A DNA stretch of 40,265 nt from Thermoplasmata archaeon (GCA_030037735.1 JASHQC010000012.1:1-40265), one strand, 5' to 3'; positions 1 through 8,416 are shown, counted from the stretch's first letter. Translations and numbers: made by a program. The notes: generated by a model not told the origin, from the letters alone.

Positions 1-532
1 GAAAATCCTCGAGCTCCTTCGGTACCTTGGCGAGAAAGAAGCCCTTCCCGCCTTTCGCGCCGTAGTACTTGATGATCACGGGCCCATCGACCGAGGAAAG
101 GTCGGCGAACTTACGCGGCATCGGCACGTCGGCCTTCTCGAGCCACTCGCGCTCTTTCTCGCGGTCGGATTCCCATCCCATGACCTTGCGGTTCCCGAAG
201 ACCGGCACGTCGAGCTCGTTGAACGCCTCCGGCCCCATGTACTCGACAAAGGATCCCGTGGGGATCACCACGGTGCCTTCCTTCCTCAACGTGGCGGCGT
301 GCCGGCCCAGTTCGGTGAGCTTAGGAACCGAAAGGAACCGGTCCGGCCGGGCCAGCGGGAAGGCCTCGTAGAAGCGAGGGGGCCTCCCGACGGCGATCCC
401 GAGCGTACCGAGCCCTTCCCGCCGGGCCCCATGGAAAATCTGGAGGGAGGAGTGGGAGCAGAGGGTCGCGATGATCGGGGTCTTCACGCGGAGCGCCGCC
501 ACGCGAGACGCAGGGGCGAGCGAGATTCCCAT
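1..532 (-). CDS. purP: PurP, FAICAR synthetase (formate-dependent IMP cyclohydrolase-pathway ligase), 3'-truncated by the window edge
   Basis: PurP is an ATP-grasp enzyme that formylates AICAR with free formate and ATP in archaeal purine synthesis. Only the first 177 codons are inside the window. The translation from ATG at 532 shows the family N-terminus (IATLCSHSSLQIFHGAR, about residues 21-37), the conserved VVIPTGSFVEYMG stretch and the ATP-grasp segment VIIKYYGAKGGKGFF near residues 152-166. The ATG at 558 is followed by an early in-frame stop, so 532 is the start. The upstream sequence has a CGAAAAGG element followed by CTATGTCTAAAC, a plausible BRE/TATA pair. The 3' end lies outside the window. 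Assignment is by motif recognition and is fairly secure. Confidence 0.88.
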   Translation of the reverse strand, partial: MGISLAPASRVAALRVKTPIIATLCSHSSLQIFHGARREGLGTLGIAVGRPPRFYEAFPLARPDRFLSVPKLTELGRHAATLRKEGTVVIPTGSFVEYMGPEAFNELDVPVFGNRKVMGWESDREKEREWLEKADVPMPRKFADLSSVDGPVIIKYYGAKGGKGFFLAKVPKELEDF

Positions 533-549
533 ACGGGGAATTAATTCGG

Positions 550-570
550 TTTAGACATAGCCTTTTCGCG
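550..570 (-). promoter_or_regulatory. Putative BRE/TATA region of purP
   Basis: On the minus strand this reads CGCGAAAAGG followed directly by CTATGTCTAAAC. The first part resembles an archaeal BRE and the second a weak TATA box. The CTATGT core is centred about 26 nt upstream of the purP ATG at 532, the spacing expected for a nearly leaderless transcript. The TATA match is weak. Confidence 0.45.
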
Positions 571-585
571 GGCCGACGTACCGAC

Positions 586-1794
586 TCAGTCGCTTTCTTC
601 CTGCGGGTCCAGCTCCCAGTACCACCGGACCTGGCGCCCGCCCTTTTGGGCGATCTCACGGCGCAGCGCGGGGTCGATCGTGGGGTCGCGGACGAGCCGT
701 TGAATTTCCTGAGAATCGAGGCGGCTCGCTCGGGGGATCAACCCGCTCCGCTCGAGGAGGGGGCGGACGCCCTCCGGAGCGTAGCTCCATTCCTCCTCGC
801 GCCGGCGGATCGCCACCGCCGCACGCCCCGGCAGGCGGTGCACGCCCAGCCGCTCCGCCTCCGCGTGAAGCGCGTCGGCCACTCGGTGGAGGTCCTCCTC
901 GACCTTCTCTCCTTCGCGCCGCAGCGCGACGAACCGGTCGACCAGCGCCTCCAACCGGGCGCGCTCCTCCGCGGGGACCTCCCGGAACTCGGGACACAAT
1001 GCTCGAAAATCGCATCGCTCGCAGTGTCGGCCCGGAGTCGGCTCGAATCGCTCGGTCCGGATGCCGTCGGCCACCTCCCCCACTTTCTGCGACAGTTGCG
1101 CGATCGCCGGGGCCCCTCGCGCCGGCGTCCGGTGAGGGGTGAGCGTGCGGAGATGGTAGAGGGTCAGTCGCTCGACGGGCAGCGCGTAGTTCTGCTCGAC
1201 GAGCACTTGGTACATGGCGAGCTGGTCGGAGTCCCGGGCCTCCTGGATCGACAGCTCCCGGCTCGTCTTGTAATCCAGGACCTCGAGTCCGCCGGACGGA
1301 GTCAGGTCGATTCGGTCCACGTACCCGTGGACGGGGATGCCGTCGAGAGAGGACTGGAGGTACTCCTCGATCGCGACCGGTCGCGGATGCTCCTCCAGGA
1401 AGTGATCGTAGTACCGCAGGAGCATGTTCTCGCCGAGGAGCTTGTACCGGGCCTCCTCTTCGGGGGAGGTGTACCCCTCCTTCACCCAGAGCCGGTCGTA
1501 CGCCGCGAGGAGCTGCTCCTTCGAGAGCGGTTGGGAACGGCCCTCGACCAACGGGCCCTCGCCGTGCCATTCATCCAACCGGCGCTGGGCGCCGCCGGCG
1601 CTCTTGCGGGGGACGGCTTCCGGCACGAGGAAGGGGCGGACGAGCTCCTCGAGCACGGAGTGGATGGTCCGGCCGAACGAGAAGTACGGTCGGGGCGTTT
1701 CGGGGAGCTTGTCCACGTAGAGGAACTTCCACCGGAGCGGGCACTCGAGATAGGTCCGCAGCGATGAATAACTCAGCGGCCGAAGCTCGTTCAC
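586..1794 (-). CDS. RecB/AddB-like PD-(D/E)XK nuclease with a predicted Fe-S cluster
   Basis: This 402-residue protein belongs to the PD-(D/E)XK nuclease superfamily (PDDEXK_1/AddB-Cas4 type). The N-terminal SYSSLRTYLECPLRWKFLY contains Cys18. The catalytic core includes the motif LEVLDYKTS near residue 173. A C-terminal CERCDFRALC (C-x2-C-x5-C, about residues 255-265) completes the four cysteines that hold a 4Fe-4S cluster in AddB and Cas4 nucleases. The last 130 residues are charged and helical. There is no helicase or cas gene beside it, so a role in DNA repair or end processing is more likely than CRISPR adaptation. The start is GTG at 1794, placed 26-27 nt downstream of a TTAA core, which suggests a leaderless mRNA. 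The exact substrate is unknown. Confidence 0.82.
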   Translation of the reverse strand: MNELRPLSYSSLRTYLECPLRWKFLYVDKLPETPRPYFSFGRTIHSVLEELVRPFLVPEAVPRKSAGGAQRRLDEWHGEGPLVEGRSQPLSKEQLLAAYDRLWVKEGYTSPEEEARYKLLGENMLLRYYDHFLEEHPRPVAIEEYLQSSLDGIPVHGYVDRIDLTPSGGLEVLDYKTSRELSIQEARDSDQLAMYQVLVEQNYALPVERLTLYHLRTLTPHRTPARGAPAIAQLSQKVGEVADGIRTERFEPTPGRHCERCDFRALCPEFREVPAEERARLEALVDRFVALRREGEKVEEDLHRVADALHAEAERLGVHRLPGRAAVAIRRREEEWSYAPEGVRPLLERSGLIPRASRLDSQEIQRLVRDPTIDPALRREIAQKGGRQVRWYWELDPQEESD

Positions 1795-1816
1795 GGCCTG
1801 CCCTAACGCCCGGGGC

Positions 1817-1824
1817 GCTTAACC
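1817..1824 (-). promoter_or_regulatory. TATA-like core for the PD-(D/E)XK nuclease gene
   Basis: The minus strand reads GGGTTAAGCG. The TTAA core is centred at about 1820.5, 26.5 nt upstream of the GTG start at 1794. The spacing matches several other leaderless promoters in this window. Confidence 0.5.
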
Positions 1825-1866
1825 CGTTCCGGGGCGGCGGAGCCCCGGTCGGGGCCCCTCCGGAAC

Positions 1867-2976
1867 TCAGTGGCCGGCCGCGAGGGGGGCCTCGGCGAGC
1901 GACTCCTCGCCGATCTTGGGCGGGGGGAGAGTGCCCCGTGCCTGCGGGTTGGAGAGGTTCTTCGGGAGGCCCAGCAGGTCGAGGAGCTCCTTGTAGTGGT
2001 TGCGGATCGTCACGGGCGTCACGTTCGCGACGGCCGCGATGCGGTCCTGGCTGCGGGGCTCGCCCATCAGGTTCGAGGCGATGTAGATGATGGTCGCAAG
2101 GATCCCGTTGGGAAGGACGCCGCTGGTCGAGTAGACCTTCTCCACCTGCTCCAGGAGCCCGAGCACCTTCTGCCGGACCTCCTTCGAGAGGTTGAGGTCC
2201 TGAGTGAACCGGACCAGGTAGTCGCGCGGCTCGACGGGCTTGAGCCCGAGCTTGAGTTCGCGCGCGAGCAGCGTGTACGCCCGGCCCACCTCGATCTTGG
2301 TGGCCTTCGAGTGCTGGATGATCTCCTTCATCGTCCGCGGGACGCGGCACTGACGGCACGCCGCGTAAACGGACGCCGCGACGAGCGCGACGATCTTCTT
2401 GCCGCGGGTCGCCTTGTGCTCGAGCGCCCGGCGGTAGATGTACGTCGCGGACTCCTTCACTTCGCGGGAGAGGCCCAGCACGCCGGCGAGCCGGTTGAGC
2501 TCTCCGAGCGCCACGACGAGATTCCGCTGGTGGGTCCGCGCGGCCCGAAGGCGATGGTTGAGCTTGCGCAGGTGATAGAACTTGAGCGAGGTGTTCCGCG
2601 AAAGGGAGTTCCCCTGGAAGTCACGCGTCGGAACCCCAATCTCGCTGAACAGTCCCTTGTCCGGCATGAGCGGGGAGATGACCGGGCCCCAGCCGCGCGC
2701 CTCGCGTCCGGTGTCCTCCTTGCTACCGCGCTGGCCACGGTCGGAGACGAGCGCGCTCGCGTCGACAACGAGTCCGCAGTCGGCGCAAACAATCTCGCCA
2801 CGGATGTCGTCGCGCGTAAGGTGGGTCGAGCCGCAGTTCGGGCAGGCATCTTCGGAAACGGTTGTCGGGGGAGTGGGGGGTACCGCCGCGGGGGGCGCAG
2901 CGGGAGCGCGAACGCTCGTCGCGCTCGGGCCCTTGCTACGCGGATGACGCGTAGAAAGTGGGGTGTGCGTCTGCAT
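1867..2976 (-). CDS. tfb: Transcription initiation factor TFB (TFIIB homologue)
   Basis: TFB bridges TBP-bound promoter DNA and archaeal RNA polymerase. The 369-residue protein has an N-terminal zinc ribbon with Cys45, Cys48, Cys64 and Cys67 (CPNC...CADC). A B-reader/linker segment follows (GWGPVISPLMPDKGLFSEIG), then two cyclin-like repeats from about residue 150 to 345. It is longer than usual at the N-terminus: the first 43 residues are a Pro/Ala-rich extension that precedes the ribbon. No Met lies between residue 1 and the ribbon, and a GGAG Shine-Dalgarno match sits 5 nt before the ATG, so the extension appears genuine. A strong TATA box lies upstream. Thermoplasmatota often encode several TFBs; whether this is the only one cannot be seen here. 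Confidence 0.97.
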   Translation of the reverse strand: MQTHTPLSTRHPRSKGPSATSVRAPAAPPAAVPPTPPTTVSEDACPNCGSTHLTRDDIRGEIVCADCGLVVDASALVSDRGQRGSKEDTGREARGWGPVISPLMPDKGLFSEIGVPTRDFQGNSLSRNTSLKFYHLRKLNHRLRAARTHQRNLVVALGELNRLAGVLGLSREVKESATYIYRRALEHKATRGKKIVALVAASVYAACRQCRVPRTMKEIIQHSKATKIEVGRAYTLLARELKLGLKPVEPRDYLVRFTQDLNLSKEVRQKVLGLLEQVEKVYSTSGVLPNGILATIIYIASNLMGEPRSQDRIAAVANVTPVTIRNHYKELLDLLGLPKNLSNPQARGTLPPPKIGEESLAEAPLAAGH

Positions 2977-3007
2977 GTATTCTCCGAATGAGAACAGGGG
3001 GCACGAC

Positions 3008-3017
3008 TATTTATACA
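3008..3017 (-). promoter_or_regulatory. TATA box of tfb, with a Shine-Dalgarno at 2982-2985
   Basis: The minus strand reads TGTATAAATAG, a near-consensus archaeal TATA box, preceded by an A-tract (AAAAAAACC). It is centred about 36 nt before the ATG, predicting a leader of roughly 10 nt that just includes the GGAG at 2982-2985. Confidence 0.75.
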
Positions 3018-3039
3018 TTATCTGGTTTTTTTGTCATGC

Positions 3040-3064
3040 CTGTTTGAACAGCAGTTACACACTG
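3040..3064. promoter_or_regulatory. Adjacent short palindromes upstream of the tfb TATA box
   Basis: CTGTTTGAACAG (3040-3051) has perfect 5-bp arms. It is followed at once by CAGTTACACACTG (3052-3064) with 4-bp arms. Both lie upstream of the tfb TATA box and could form an operator. No regulator is identified, and such short palindromes can arise by chance. Confidence 0.3.
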
Positions 3065-3094
3065 ATAGGTGATGTCAAGGCGCAATGTGAGGGG

Positions 3095-4366
3095 TCAGAG
3101 GGGACTTAGCGCGAAGACGTGACCCTGCTCGGTTCCCCTTCGGGCCTGGGGGCGGGCAACCTCCCACTGGCCCCCGGTCCGGGTCTCGAAAATCGTCCGG
3201 AGGATCGCAGGGCAGAGGAGGCGGCCGACCTCGGGGGAGTCCCCGTCGCAGGCGATGCACCCGTCGGTCCGGATGAGCAGGGGGTCGGGCTGCAGGATAT
3301 CGAATCGTCGGCTATGGCTCCGATAGTACTCCTGGAGCGACCGGGCCACCTCGAGCGGACGTTCCCCGTCCAACTCGGAGGCGATCTCTCGGCCGACCTG
3401 TCGCCCCACGGTTTCGATGAACTCCGGCACGTCGAACGGCAGTTCCTTGAGTCCGCCCACTCGCATGCCCAGCTGGGTGATCTCCCGCAGCCGGTTGAAG
3501 GACTCCACCTCTCGGCCGAGACGGACGGGCAGCGAGGCGGTTCCCCGTTCCTCGAGCTCGACGATCCGATGCTCTGAGGGCGCGCAATGGTTCCAGAGAC
3601 CCTGGAACTGGATCCGGACCAGGTTGAGGAACTCCTCGTCCGTGGTCCACACGGTCACCAGCTTGTCCTCGTCTCCGCCGGTCCGCAGGTCTCCGGTCAC
3701 GTACACGACGGCGCCCATCCGGTCAAACAAGACGCCACGGGCGGCCGGGATCGTCCGGGTGTTCCGGATCTCCGCGAAGGTGGCGAAGTGTTTCGCATCG
3801 GCGAGGTTCCCCCGGTTGATCTCGGTGATGACCCGAACTTTGACGCCTCGTTGACGAGCGGTCCGAAGTTCGCGGTCGATCCCGCCGTCGATGAATCGGG
3901 CGAGGGCGGAGGGGCTGAGGGAGAGCAAGATCTCCTTGCGCGCGAGTCCGATCTGCTTCCGGAGGAAGCTATAGAGCACCCGTCGCCGTTCCATCACGAC
4001 GAACTTGCGACCATCGGTCGCTTCGGGCGTGGTAATCTGTTCCTGGAACTCCTTCAGGAGCTGATCGCGGCCGGCTTCGAGCCGGCGGAGGTCTTCGGAG
4101 GTGGTTCGGATCCAACGCTCGATGAGTTCTTCTGCCGAGAGCGCGGCGAACCGCATGGGACGGCCGCCGACGGAGCGCAGCAGTCCCGCCTCGTGCAACT
4201 GTTGGATGTGTCGGTACGTCTCCACCCGGTGAATCCCGCTCATCCGGGCCAGCTCGGAGGCGGTCTGCGGACCTTCGCGCGACGCGGCGATGTAGATTCG
4301 CGCCGCCCGTTCGGGCACGCCGCGCTCGGCGAGCAATCGAACGAGACCGGCGCCCGAACGCGCCAC
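3095..4366 (-). CDS. TrmB-like transcriptional regulator with an extra C-terminal domain
   Basis: The 423-residue protein begins with a winged helix-turn-helix of the TrmB type (AARIYIAASREGPQTASELA, then GIHRVETYRHIQQL). A coiled-coil-like segment follows at about residues 80-110, then a TrmB effector-like region (about 120-255, with ILLSLSPSALARFIDGGI and RGVKVRVITEIN). The last 130 residues are not part of the short TrmB form. They contain the motif DGCIACDGDSPEVGRLLC near residue 370, which could bind a metal or ligand and loosely resembles V4R-type sensor domains. The start is GTG at 4366, and a TTTTAT core 25-26 nt upstream indicates a leaderless transcript. The target genes and effector are unknown; it lies between tfb and rpsB. 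Confidence 0.78.
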   Translation of the reverse strand: MARSGAGLVRLLAERGVPERAARIYIAASREGPQTASELARMSGIHRVETYRHIQQLHEAGLLRSVGGRPMRFAALSAEELIERWIRTTSEDLRRLEAGRDQLLKEFQEQITTPEATDGRKFVVMERRRVLYSFLRKQIGLARKEILLSLSPSALARFIDGGIDRELRTARQRGVKVRVITEINRGNLADAKHFATFAEIRNTRTIPAARGVLFDRMGAVVYVTGDLRTGGDEDKLVTVWTTDEEFLNLVRIQFQGLWNHCAPSEHRIVELEERGTASLPVRLGREVESFNRLREITQLGMRVGGLKELPFDVPEFIETVGRQVGREIASELDGERPLEVARSLQEYYRSHSRRFDILQPDPLLIRTDGCIACDGDSPEVGRLLCPAILRTIFETRTGGQWEVARPQARRGTEQGHVFALSPL

Positions 4367-4387
4367 GACTGTATCACCGCCGAGGTC

Positions 4388-4395
4388 GATAAAAC
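4388..4395 (-). promoter_or_regulatory. TATA box of the TrmB-like gene
   Basis: The minus strand reads CGTTTTATCG. The core is centred at about 4391.5, 25.5 nt from the GTG start at 4366, so transcription would begin at or next to the start codon. Confidence 0.55.
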
Positions 4396-4427
4396 GTATC
4401 GCTGAGGCGGGTTCTATGGGGCGGGGC

Positions 4428-5093
4428 CTACAGCGCGGCCTGAAAATCTTCGATGGTGAGCGGGAACACCGGTTCGGCGTCGGAGCCGCTGCGGGCCCGG
4501 AGGACCTCTCGGGCGAGGAGCCAGTAGACCGTGGCCAGGGAGACCCGGCCCTTGTTGTTGCAGGGAATCACGAGGTCGACGTTCCGGATCTCGTTGTTGA
4601 CGTCGCACAGGCCCAGCACCGGTATCCCGACCGAGACGGCTTCGGAGAGCGCCTGCTGGTCGGTCGCCGGGTCGGTGACCACGAGCACCTTTGGCTCGAT
4701 GTATTCGGCCAGGTTCGGATTGGTCAGGCTCCCGGGCACGAACCGCTCCGAGAACGAGATCGCCCCGATGCTCTTGGCGAAGATTCGTACCGGCTTCTGC
4801 CCGTACTGCCGCTGGGACACGGCGAGAATCTTGTCGGCGGGGAACCGGGCGAGGAACTGGGCGGCGAGCCGTATCCGCCGGTCGGTCTCCTTGATGTCCA
4901 AGACGTAGAGCCCATCGTACCGGATCTTGAACACGAAGTGGCGCATGCTGGCCGACTTCTGCTGGGTGCCGATGTGGACGCCGGCGGTGAGGTACGTGTC
5001 CTCGGGGACCAGCAGCTCGCCCGGGCGGATGTCCTGCCCCTCGCTGGTGGTCGAGGTGAGCTGCTCGGTCGCTTGGACCTCCTCGTCGGGCAT
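4428..5093 (-). CDS. rpsB: 30S ribosomal protein S2
   Basis: This is a 221-residue archaeal/eukaryotic-type S2 (SA/uS2) of the small ribosomal subunit. Recognisable family segments include [56 protein letters not shown] and [12 protein letters not shown], with the usual C-terminal [14 protein letters not shown]. The first 25 residues form a short acidic extension. The gene starts 3 nt after the enolase stop codon, so the two are almost certainly co-transcribed. The eno-rpsB order is a recurrent archaeal arrangement. Nothing is unusual in the sequence. Confidence 0.97.
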   Translation of the reverse strand: MPDEEVQATEQLTSTTSEGQDIRPGELLVPEDTYLTAGVHIGTQQKSASMRHFVFKIRYDGLYVLDIKETDRRIRLAAQFLARFPADKILAVSQRQYGQKPVRIFAKSIGAISFSERFVPGSLTNPNLAEYIEPKVLVVTDPATDQQALSEAVSVGIPVLGLCDVNNEIRNVDLVIPCNNKGRVSLATVYWLLAREVLRARSGSDAEPVFPLTIEDFQAAL

Positions 5094-5096
5094 GCG

Positions 5097-6311
5097 TCAG
5101 TTTCCGGGGGGCGTGGCGAGTCGCAAGAGCTCATTTAGCTTTGCCACCCGCTCTCCGCCGAGAAGTCCGCATTTCAGCCCCGCGGAGCCGAACGCCACGG
5201 CGAGGTGTGCCAGCCACGCGTCCGGTGTCTCCCCGGACCGGTGCGAAGTGACGGTCTTCCAGCCCGATCGTCGGGCCAGGTCGACCGTCGCCAGCGTGTC
5301 GGTCAGCGTGCCCACCTGATTCACCTTGATCAGCACCGCATTGGAGGCGTGCCGGCGGATTCCCTCCGATACGCGGGACGCCGCCGTGGTGTAGATATCG
5401 TCCCCCACCACGAGGGCGCGACGACCGACCGCCTGCGTCAGCGCGGCAAACCCATCAAAGTCGGCCTCCTGGATCGGGTCCTCGAGATAGCGGAGTCCGT
5501 ACTCGTCGACGAGGCCGGCGACGAAGGCCACCTGACCGTCGGGGTCCACGGTCTGTTCACGGTAAACGTACCGACCGTCGCGGTAGAATTCGGAAGCGGC
5601 CAGGTCCAGGCCCGGGTAGACCGCGGTGTGCAGCCGGTCCCGCACCTCGGTGCATGCGTCTGTCAGCAGCCCAACGGCCTCGACGTTGCCGAGGGGGGCT
5701 ACCCAGCCGCCCTCGTCTCCTCGGCCCAGCGCCGCGTGGGGGAACTTCGCCTTGAGTCGCTTTCCCACCAGATGGTGCACCTCGAGCGCAGCGCGGATCG
5801 AGTCCGAAGGCTTGGGAGCCTCGGCGACCGCGTGATACTCCTGAATCTCGGGGCCCCCAATCGCGTGACGACCCCCGTTGAGGCAGTTCCCGACGATCGC
5901 CGGGTACGATTTGCCGTCCAGACCCGGTCGGAGGAGGAACTGCCAGAGCGGTCTCCCCTGTTCCGCGGCCATAGCAATCGCGCACGCCACCGACACGGCC
6001 GTGGCGGTGTTTCCCCCGATGCGGGAGAAATTGGGGGTTCCATCCACCTCGTGAAGCATTCCGTCCACGGTGCTCAGATCGTTGACGGAGAGGTCGAGGA
6101 GCCGAGGGCGAAGCGCCGAATCGAATCGCTCCAGCGCTTCCGGGACACCTCCCGAAGGGAACGCCTGCACTTCGGTGGCACCGGTGCTCTCGCCGCTCGG
6201 AGCGCCCGCCGTGCCGAGGGCCCCCTTCTCCGTCTCGAGGCGGGCTTCCACCGTCGGACGACCCCGGCTGTCGTAGATCAGTCGGAGGGAAGCACGCGCA
6301 ATGCGACTCAT
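5097..6311 (-). CDS. eno: Enolase (2-phosphoglycerate dehydratase)
   Basis: Enolase interconverts 2-phosphoglycerate and phosphoenolpyruvate in glycolysis and gluconeogenesis. The 404-residue product, at the short end for the family, keeps the catalytic set: NGGRH with the loop His, QEY, GDEGG, the metal ligands in YLEDPIQ and VVGDDI, the catalytic Lys in LIKVNQVGT, SHRSGET, and the late Lys in GLKCG. The N-terminal loop reads SGESTG rather than the usual SGASTG, and the sequence is divergent overall. The reading frame is open well upstream of 6311. The ATG at 6311 is chosen because it begins the family N-terminus (MSRIARASLRLIYDSRGRPT) and overlaps the stop of the epimerase gene as ATGA. It is translationally coupled to mce and followed closely by rpsB. 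Confidence 0.95.
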   Translation of the reverse strand: MSRIARASLRLIYDSRGRPTVEARLETEKGALGTAGAPSGESTGATEVQAFPSGGVPEALERFDSALRPRLLDLSVNDLSTVDGMLHEVDGTPNFSRIGGNTATAVSVACAIAMAAEQGRPLWQFLLRPGLDGKSYPAIVGNCLNGGRHAIGGPEIQEYHAVAEAPKPSDSIRAALEVHHLVGKRLKAKFPHAALGRGDEGGWVAPLGNVEAVGLLTDACTEVRDRLHTAVYPGLDLAASEFYRDGRYVYREQTVDPDGQVAFVAGLVDEYGLRYLEDPIQEADFDGFAALTQAVGRRALVVGDDIYTTAASRVSEGIRRHASNAVLIKVNQVGTLTDTLATVDLARRSGWKTVTSHRSGETPDAWLAHLAVAFGSAGLKCGLLGGERVAKLNELLRLATPPGN

Positions 6312-6703
6312 GGTCGTTCCACGAACTCCACCAGCACGCCGGCGAAGGCGGACGGATGGGCGAAACCGACGATGCGCCCCCGCGCGCCGGGCCGTCCCTG
6401 CTGGTCGATGACCCGTTCTCCCCGACGAACGAGGCCGGCGAGCTGGTCGTTCACGCTCGGCACGGCGAACGCGATGTGGTGCATCCCTTCTCCTCTCGAC
6501 TGGAGGAATCGCCCGACCGCCGAGTCGGGGCTGGTCGGCTCGAGGAGCTCGATATGCATCGAGCCCGCGTCCAGAAACGAAACGCGGACACGTTGGGCCG
6601 TCACTTCCTCCGGCGGGCTCGCCAGGGAACCCAGCAACTTCTCCCACTTCGGCGTGGTCGCGGAGAGGCTCCCCACCGCGATGCCGACGTGATCGACGTT
6701 CAC
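6308..6703 (-). CDS. mce: Methylmalonyl-CoA epimerase
   Basis: This vicinal-oxygen-chelate protein interconverts (R)- and (S)-methylmalonyl-CoA, supplying the mutase encoded just upstream. Family features are VDHVGIAVGSL at the start (metal His), HIELLEP in the middle, GEGMHHIAFAV (second metal His) and LVEFVE at the end. An in-frame ATG at 6736 exists, but GTG at 6703 is preferred. It has GAGGGAG at 6710-6716, six nucleotides upstream, and gives the normal length of 131 residues. The Shine-Dalgarno overlaps the mutase stop codon. The 3' end overlaps eno by 4 nt. The assignment is strengthened by the neighbouring mutase. Confidence 0.92.
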   Translation of the reverse strand: MNVDHVGIAVGSLSATTPKWEKLLGSLASPPEEVTAQRVRVSFLDAGSMHIELLEPTSPDSAVGRFLQSRGEGMHHIAFAVPSVNDQLAGLVRRGERVIDQQGRPGARGRIVGFAHPSAFAGVLVEFVERP

Positions 6704-6709
6704 GAGTGG

Positions 6710-6716
6710 CTCCCTC
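6710..6716 (-). promoter_or_regulatory. Shine-Dalgarno that sets the mce start
   Basis: The minus strand reads GAGGGAG, ending 6 nt before GTG at 6703 and overlapping the mcmA stop codon. It argues for the GTG start over the in-frame ATG at 6736 and suggests coupled translation. Confidence 0.65.
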
Positions 6717-8388
6717 AGAATTCGCGGGACGGCCAATGCTCGCCGAACAGCTCCCGCCAGACGTCCGAAATCTCTCCCAGGGTCGATCCCTGGAGTATGG
6801 CGTGCAGCGCGAGAGGCATCACGTTCTGCCCCGTTTGGGTGCCGGAGCGGAGCGCCTCCAGCGCGCTCTGGGCCTGCGGCCCGTCGCGTTGCCGTCGCCA
6901 GCGCCGTACCCGGGCGACCTGTCGAGCCTCCTGCTCGGGAGTGATGCGGAGCACGGGAGTCCCCTTCTTACGGGATTCGGGGAAAAGGGAGAACCGGGGA
7001 TTTCCTTCCGAATAGGCGTTGACGCCCACGACCTTCTCCTCTCGCGCTTCCCGGGCGCGCGCCACCCGATACGCCTCGCGAGCAATCTCGGCCTGGAAGA
7101 ATCCTTTCTCGACGGCGACCAGCGCGCCTCCCATGTCGGCCACCCGGGCCAGGTATTCCCGAGCGCCGGTCTCGATCCGGTCCGTGAGCCATTCCACCTC
7201 GTACGCCCCGGCGAGAGGATCGACGGTGGAGACCACCCCGGATTCTTCGGCGAGGAGCTGCTGCGTTCGCAGCGCCAGGCGGGCCGCCCGGGCCGTCGGA
7301 AGACCGAGCGCCTCATCGAGCGCGTTCGTGTGGAGGGATTGGGTCCCGCCCAAAACCGCGGCGAGCGCCTCGAGGGTTGTCCGGACGACGTTGAGCTCGG
7401 GCTGCTGTGCCGTGAGCGACGAGCCCGCGGTCTGGGTGTGGAACCGCAGTTGCCAGGAACGGGGATCCTTCGCCCCCAGTTCCTCCTTCGAGAGGCGCGC
7501 CCACAACCGCCGCACCGCGCGGAATTTGGCGATCTCTTCGAGGAAATTCCGGTCGGCGGAGAAGAAGAAGGAGAGCCGGGGGAGGAACTCGTCCAGGTCG
7601 AGTCCCCGCGCCTGCACCGCGCGTACGTACGCCAATGCGTTCGCGAGGGTGAAGGCTACCTCCTGCGTCGCGGTCGCACCGGCCTCGCGCATGTGGTAGC
7701 CCGAGACAGAGATGTAGTTCCATTTCGGCATCTCCCGCGTCGCGAACTCGATCAGGTCGACCGTCAGTCGCATCGAGGGTTCCGGCGGGTAGATGTACGT
7801 CCCGCGGGCGACATACTCCTTCAGGATGTCGTTCTGAACCGTTCCGCCGAGCCGGGCCCGGGGAACGCCGTTCTCTTCCCCGACGGCGACCAGCAGGGCC
7901 GTCAGGATCGGGGCGGTGGCGTTGATCGTCATCGAAACCGTGGCTTGGTCGAGCGGTATGCCGCCGAACAGCGTGCGCATGTCCCCGAGATCGGAGATTG
8001 CGACGCCGGTGCGCCCCACCTCGCCTACGGCGCGGGGATGGTCCGAGTCCAGTCCGATCTGGGTGGGAAGGTCGAACGCCACCGACAGGCCGGTCTGGCC
8101 GCTTCCGATGAGGTAGCGGTACCGCTTGTTCGTTTCCACGGCGCTGCCGAATCCGGAGTACTGGCGGAAAGTCCAGAGGCGTCCGCGGTACATCGTCGGA
8201 TAGATCCCGCGGGTGTACGGGGCCTCCCCCGGGAATCCCTGCTCGACCAATGCGGCGCCTTCCACGTCGTGGGGAGGCCCGACGACCAACGGGATCGCCC
8301 CGCCGTCGACTCGCTCCCCAATGGCCGCCCGGGCGGCTTTCTCCCACTCTACATGGGCCGGGTCCGGCCGGGCTCGCCGAGAGGCCAT
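6715..8388 (-). CDS. mcmA: Methylmalonyl-CoA mutase, large (catalytic) subunit
   Basis: This is the TIM-barrel subunit of adenosylcobalamin-dependent methylmalonyl-CoA mutase, which converts (R)-methylmalonyl-CoA to succinyl-CoA. The 557-residue protein shows [20 protein letters not shown] with the active-site Tyr, [52 protein letters not shown] and [13 protein letters not shown]. The length is right for the archaeal large subunit. The C-terminal cobalamin domain is absent, as in split enzymes, and the B12-binding small subunit is not in this window. The frame is open upstream into pheT, but ATG at 8388 matches the family start. A TTAA core about 25 nt upstream may give the gene its own leaderless promoter. 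Substrate discrimination from related acyl-CoA mutases is not proved, but the adjacent epimerase supports this one. Confidence 0.93.
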   Translation of the reverse strand: MASRRARPDPAHVEWEKAARAAIGERVDGGAIPLVVGPPHDVEGAALVEQGFPGEAPYTRGIYPTMYRGRLWTFRQYSGFGSAVETNKRYRYLIGSGQTGLSVAFDLPTQIGLDSDHPRAVGEVGRTGVAISDLGDMRTLFGGIPLDQATVSMTINATAPILTALLVAVGEENGVPRARLGGTVQNDILKEYVARGTYIYPPEPSMRLTVDLIEFATREMPKWNYISVSGYHMREAGATATQEVAFTLANALAYVRAVQARGLDLDEFLPRLSFFFSADRNFLEEIAKFRAVRRLWARLSKEELGAKDPRSWQLRFHTQTAGSSLTAQQPELNVVRTTLEALAAVLGGTQSLHTNALDEALGLPTARAARLALRTQQLLAEESGVVSTVDPLAGAYEVEWLTDRIETGAREYLARVADMGGALVAVEKGFFQAEIAREAYRVARAREAREEKVVGVNAYSEGNPRFSLFPESRKKGTPVLRITPEQEARQVARVRRWRRQRDGPQAQSALEALRSGTQTGQNVMPLALHAILQGSTLGEISDVWRELFGEHWPSREF

Positions 8389-8410
8389 TGGCGGAAAGGG
8401 GGCCCTCGAG

Positions 8411-8416
8411 GTTAAG
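8411..8416 (-). promoter_or_regulatory. Possible internal promoter of mcmA, overlapping the pheT stop codon
   Basis: The minus strand reads CATCTTAACC. The TTAA core is centred about 25.5 nt before the mcmA ATG and contains the pheT TAA stop. The spacing equals that of the other leaderless promoters here. The box is short and could be chance. Confidence 0.4.

Noticed and set aside
586-1794. Cas4, suggesting a CRISPR locus
   Set aside because: The nuclease has the shared Fe-S PD-(D/E)XK layout but is longer than Cas4, and there are no cas genes or repeats in the window.
6312-6647. Extended enolase reading frame upstream of ATG 6311
   Set aside because: This region encodes methylmalonyl-CoA epimerase in another frame, and enolase similarity begins at 6311.
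6706-8415. Long open frame on the plus strand (569 codons)
   Set aside because: It is antisense to methylmalonyl-CoA mutase, whose motifs are complete. The open frame results from G+C-rich codon bias and has no family similarity.
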